This document shows positions 5,242 to 8,511 of a stretch of 8,511 bases of DNA, one piece after another. The position numbers and the translations under genes are program-made. Numbering within the stretch: position 1 is the first letter of the stretch; each line of letters opens with the position of its first letter. The stretch covers positions 1-8,511 of the forward strand of contig UROD01000029.1 of NCBI GenBank assembly GCA_900549365.1, given 5' to 3'. Origin of the DNA: an uncultured Rickettsiales bacterium. GTDB taxonomy: Bacteria; Pseudomonadota; Alphaproteobacteria; Rs-D84. The notes beneath the pieces were generated by a model that had not been told where the DNA came from, ran no database searches, and saw only the letters and a list, made by a program, of their open reading frames with translations.

Positions 5242-8200
5242 TTATATTCCCAAACGGTGTTTCAGTTTCAACATAAATATCGATTCATCGCCAAATTCAT
5301 CGGTATGATTTGGGTTCACACGATATATAAAACCAATCGCACCATCAGTAAATGCCCCCAGCGCACGACGATATGTTGCGGTGAAACGCACCTCGCGATT
5401 TTCGGGCGTCAAATCAACATCGCGTACACCGGCATTTGTGATTGCTATATCATATTTTCCGTCTGCAACCTCTATAATATCATAATCCGCATGCGAATAT
5501 TGCATAACCCCACGATTTACCCCCAATGGGCGTGAAACTGTAAAATTAAAGTTCCCAACATCAACCCCAGCAGCAATCGCATCAGAATAAATATCAGACA
5601 TACCCAAGATAAAATCGCCACCTGTCATATCAGATGTTGTACGTGCAAACGTCCCGCGTACGCGCAAGGTTATATCGTCAACTGGCCGATACGACAATTC
5701 AGAATCAATATACATCGTATCACCCGTCCCCAGATTTAACAAACCATCTGTCTGGGCCCCCAGCAAGGTATCTGATTCATGTGCATTACCAAATGCGGTT
5801 GTAAAACCAAATTTATTGCCGTGCCATGCGATATGTGATTGCGCCCCAGAAATCAATCCCAAACGCGCAGGTTCATATTGCGACGAAATTGTTGGGTCAT
5901 TTTCCAGTAAATCTTCGCTGGTAATTGTACCTGAAAACGCACGCGCACCAAACGACCATTTACCGCTGTGGTAATTTACATCTGTGGTTATTGCATTTGA
6001 CGCCAACCCCAGAATTGGATTTGACATACCGTCAAAGCGCGACGCGCCATCGGTCAGATGATGCTGATATCCCGCGGCAAAGTTCCATGCGCCACGCGCA
6101 TAATCCATATGTAATGTATCCAACCCGCCCATATTGTCATTATACGCACGTGACGACGTCGTCATTGAAAATCCAATATTGCCGATTTGTGTACGTGGTG
6201 TGGTGCGATTATCAACACGAAATTCGCCCAAAACATCACCCATATACAGCCCACGGCGCGATTGCGCGCCAACCGCAAACTCATTTTTCCAAATACGTGG
6301 CAACGCCATTTCACCATCAATGCTTTCCAGTTTATCAAAGAACGGTGCACTGATTGTTGCCATACGTGGACTGAACGCCGACGAAGTACGAAATACGGTA
6401 TTTGTCGCCGCGCGCCAATATGCATTACCATTATTTGCAACAATTTTACCATCTGTATAATAATACAATTTTTTTGCCGGTGTGGTTGCGCGCGCAACGT
6501 TTATCAGACCATAACCAAAAACGTCTTTGAATACGTCCAGATAATTATAGCCCTGCTGTTGCCAACGCATTTCATCTTCATTCGGCAATGTGTACATACT
6601 TTTCAAATACGAAATCAATGCATCTTTGGTCATTGATGTGCCAGTATCAGTTGACCCCAAGAATGGCCCATCGGCAGTCAATGCCAACAACATAAACAAC
6701 TGTTTATTATTCATATAATCAAATGCAGATTTTACCGCACCCACCGCACCGGCCGCCGCAGATACCGCCAATTCATCGGTCAGCCCCGTTGCTGCAAAAC
6801 ACCACGGGTCAATTGCCGCCGTACCGCGCCCCGCCGCAGCACCACATTTGCGCGCCTTGTAATATTTATCATCAGACGCATCATCCGGCGTACCGTTGTT
6901 TGTTGACCATTGGCTGAGCGCGTACGTGCCACTGGGCGAATAGCCCGCAACGGTTTCCGCCGTGGTTGTACCCTTGCCTGTTTGTCCAACCGCAACAACC
7001 GACATAAACAGATGTTCCAAATTTTGGAAAACCAGTGGCGCAGAATTTTCAAATGTCGCCTCTAACGTTCTGCCCGACCATGCACTGTCTGTTTCAAATG
7101 CACCTGTCGAGAAAATTACCAACGGTGAAAACGTTGACCCTAAACCATTAAAGAACGCAGATGCATCTGTCCCAGGCAACGCGTTTGTGCCCTCTGCGCC
7201 GTCGGTCTTGTTTACATCATAATATTTATTCACAAGCGTTATAAATGCTGCCTGTAATTTACTGGCATCTGTCCCAACCGACATAATATCATTAATCGTT
7301 TCAGCATCACGCGAACGCAACGGCGAAATCACAGATGCATTTGCAATGATGTCTGGACGCGAACGCCCACCGGTTATGTCACCCGCTGCCCACAACGCAC
7401 CGGATTTTAACAGTGCCTTGTAATTATAGTAATCTGTATCTGCGATTTTTTTTATCTGGGTAATCGTATTGTTTGCCAATGTGTATGCCGCATTGTTCAT
7501 GTACAACGCGCCATCAGCACCAATATAGCCATTATATGTTGTTGTTCCGTCGGTTGCGACAACGGCATTTCCCGTACGCGTTACAGTATAAGTTTTTCCG
7601 TCCAAGGTCAATGTATCACCCGTGGCCAACGCACCACCCGCCATAGTATATGTACCGACATTTGTTGCCGTCATACCAACCAAACCGCGTCCACCACCAG
7701 TTCTGAATATTGTCATTTGACCATTTGGCATAAAACCAATATAGTCCGCATCACTGTAACCTGCCTCTTTGCCGCCAATAATTTTTGCCAACAGGTTGTC
7801 CAATGCCGATGCCGACGTGTTATTGATTGCCGTGCCCGACCCAGACAAATCAAAATCATTGACAAACGCCAAATCCTCGGTCGTGCTCATACCAGACAAA
7901 TCAGTTGCACCAGCGGCAATCGTAATTTTGTTATTATAGTACTTGCTGGATACCATGTCCGTACTGGCTGGATTTATTGTTGTGCCGTTAATCGTTGTCC
8001 ATGGCAATAATCTGTCGCCCAACGACGACGTTTCCGATGCATTTACACCATTTGTCGTAACCAGCGCAACGTTTACCGGACGCCCCCCCGCGACAGCGGT
8101 ACTGCCCAAACTATATTGTTTCAATGTATCGTTTGTAATTGGCGCGCGCGCAGAATCACGCAACGTACGCATACCCATGTATCCACGTGCCAGCGCACCA

Positions 8201-8511
8201 TACCCGCGCATCATCAGCAGGTAATTACCGCCCGCCATATTATTCATCAATTTGAAATTCTTGGCTAAAATATTGTCCGCATTTGATGGGCTATAAAAAT
8301 TCAATTCACTGGTATACTTCTCTGCTTCCTTTTCCGCATTGGGCATTGCCGGCCCATATGGAATTGCCAGTTTTTCTGTTGGCTTGTTCGTGTCACCACC
8401 TGGTTTATCATCACCACGATTACCACCAGATGATGGCGATTTATTATCATTACCTGGGTCAAACACATCAGTCAGCAATAACAGCCCACCAACAACAACG
8501 GCGGCCCCCGC
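5242..8511 (-). CDS. Autotransporter with degenerate S8 (subtilisin-like) passenger, 5' end beyond the window
   Basis: At least 1089 residues. The frame is open to the right edge; the TTG at 8478 is not a convincing start. Residue numbers count that TTG codon as 1. The upstream codons AGAAVVVGGLLLL are the end of a signal or membrane segment. A polar linker follows (7-36), then a passenger of about 690 residues and a beta barrel (about 729-1078) for outer-membrane insertion. The passenger follows the S8 autotransporter layout: VNVALVTTNGV (135-145) at the Asp site, LDNLLAKIIGG (226-236) at the His site, GFMPNGQ (248-254), VIFSTGA (454-460) at the oxyanion Asn site, VVAVGQTG (494-501), the Cys pair C545/C560 around WCFAATG, and FGYGLINVARATTP (654-667). 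Asp, His and Asn are replaced (T141, L226, A460) and GTSxAxP is absent. Probably a non-catalytic surface protein. The last residue is Ile rather than the usual Phe/Trp. Confidence 0.8.
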   Translation of the reverse strand, partial: AGAAVVVGGLLLLTDVFDPGNDNKSPSSGGNRGDDKPGGDTNKPTEKLAIPYGPAMPNAEKEAEKYTSELNFYSPSNADNILAKNFKLMNNMAGGNYLLMMRGYGALARGYMGMRTLRDSARAPITNDTLKQYSLGSTAVAGGRPVNVALVTTNGVNASETSSLGDRLLPWTTINGTTINPASTDMVSSKYYNNKITIAAGATDLSGMSTTEDLAFVNDFDLSGSGTAINNTSASALDNLLAKIIGGKEAGYSDADYIGFMPNGQMTIFRTGGGRGLVGMTATNVGTYTMAGGALATGDTLTLDGKTYTVTRTGNAVVATDGTTTYNGYIGADGALYMNNAAYTLANNTITQIKKIADTDYYNYKALLKSGALWAAGDITGGRSRPDIIANASVISPLRSRDAETINDIMSVGTDASKLQAAFITLVNKYYDVNKTDGAEGTNALPGTDASAFFNGLGSTFSPLVIFSTGAFETDSAWSGRTLEATFENSAPLVFQNLEHLFMSVVAVGQTGKGTTTAETVAGYSPSGTYALSQWSTNNGTPDDASDDKYYKARKCGAAAGRGTAAIDPWCFAATGLTDELAVSAAAGAVGAVKSAFDYMNNKQLFMLLALTADGPFLGSTDTGTSMTKDALISYLKSMYTLPNEDEMRWQQQGYNYLDVFKDVFGYGLINVARATTPAKKLYYYTDGKIVANNGNAYWRAATNTVFRTSSAFSPRMATISAPFFDKLESIDGEMALPRIWKNEFAVGAQSRRGLYMGDVLGEFRVDNRTTPRTQIGNIGFSMTTSSRAYNDNMGGLDTLHMDYARGAWNFAAGYQHHLTDGASRFDGMSNPILGLASNAITTDVNYHSGKWSFGARAFSGTITSEDLLENDPTISSQYEPARLGLISGAQSHIAWHGNKFGFTTAFGNAHESDTLLGAQTDGLLNLGTGDTMYIDSELSYRPVDDITLRVRGTFARTTSDMTGGDFILGMSDIYSDAIAAGVDVGNFNFTVSRPLGVNRGVMQYSHADYDIIEVADGKYDIAITNAGVRDVDLTPENREVRFTATYRRALGAFTDGAIGFIYRVNPNHTDEFGDESIFMLKLKHRLGI
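5245..6294 (-). other. Autotransporter beta-barrel domain
   Basis: This covers residues about 729-1078 of the large protein. Alternating hydrophobic/polar strands separated by short turns are visible, for example IWKNEFAVGAQS, GAWNFAAGYQHHL, KWSFGARAFSG, DITLRVRGTFART, REVRFTATYRRALG and the last strand SIFMLKLKHRLGI. That is the pattern of an outer-membrane barrel that anchors an autotransporter passenger. The domain start is estimated by eye. Confidence 0.7.
7447..7665 (-). other. Beta-rich insertion in the autotransporter passenger
   Basis: Residues about 272-344, directly after the stretch that matches the post-His part of an S8 domain. They are rich in Gly, Thr, Asn and Ala with repeated short strands (TYTMAGGA, DTLTLDGKTYTV, AVVATDGTTTYNGYIG, GALYMNNAAYTLANN). 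This looks like an added beta hairpin or small beta domain rather than peptidase core. Confidence 0.4.

Noticed and set aside
6631..6642. GTSM in the autotransporter (residues 613-616) as the catalytic serine loop
   Set aside because: It follows the LLALTADG segment, which comes after the serine loop in S8 domains, and it lacks the AxP continuation, so it is most likely coincidental.
7012..7032. Short dyad around CCAAATTTTGG in the autotransporter gene
   Set aside because: It is a short AT-rich palindrome within coding sequence and lacks the TAGCCAT core of the operator-like repeats.

Overview
The window looks like chromosomal DNA from a Gram-negative bacterium, most likely a host- or gut-associated member of the Alphaproteobacteria. 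This rests on a PpiD-like membrane chaperone divergent from tpiA (an arrangement I recall as common in that class), an autotransporter with an outer-membrane barrel, and secreted cysteine-rich proteins with Gly/Thr linkers. It is an inference from gene content; I could not run a search. There are no rRNA or tRNA genes, CRISPR arrays, insertion sequences or phage genes.

Layout. Positions 1-1703, minus strand: an apparent operon. A secreted protein with 17 cysteines (966-1703) is followed after 6 bp by a LicD-family nucleotidyltransferase-fold protein (36-959). Its stop codon overlaps the ATG of a further gene (39 to the left edge, incomplete), whose first residues look like the nucleotide-binding loop of a sugar- or choline-phosphate nucleotidyltransferase. 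The region in front of the operon (1704-1911) is full of inverted repeats. Two are related copies of one palindrome, with centres 84 bp apart. Positions 1939-3363, minus strand: PpiD/SurA-like periplasmic chaperone ending in a strong terminator. Positions 3432-4740, plus strand: tpiA then grpE, with a hairpin between them and, after grpE, a terminator carrying the same 20-nt stem-loop as the one after the PpiD-like gene. Positions 4765-5184, minus strand: an unrecognised 139-residue protein with its own likely promoter. Positions 5242-8511, minus strand: a very large autotransporter gene whose start lies beyond the right edge.

The PpiD-like protein, TpiA and GrpE are ordinary housekeeping functions (envelope protein folding, glycolysis, DnaK cycle). 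The accessory content is cell-surface biology: an operon combining a secreted disulfide-rich protein with LicD-type surface modification, and an autotransporter whose passenger has the layout of an S8 (subtilisin) peptidase but appears to have lost its catalytic residues.

Most worth a second look are the apparent pseudo-subtilase autotransporter, the paired palindromes in front of the cysteine-rich/LicD operon, and the unlisted gene start at position 39. I found no convincing undescribed defence or mobile system.
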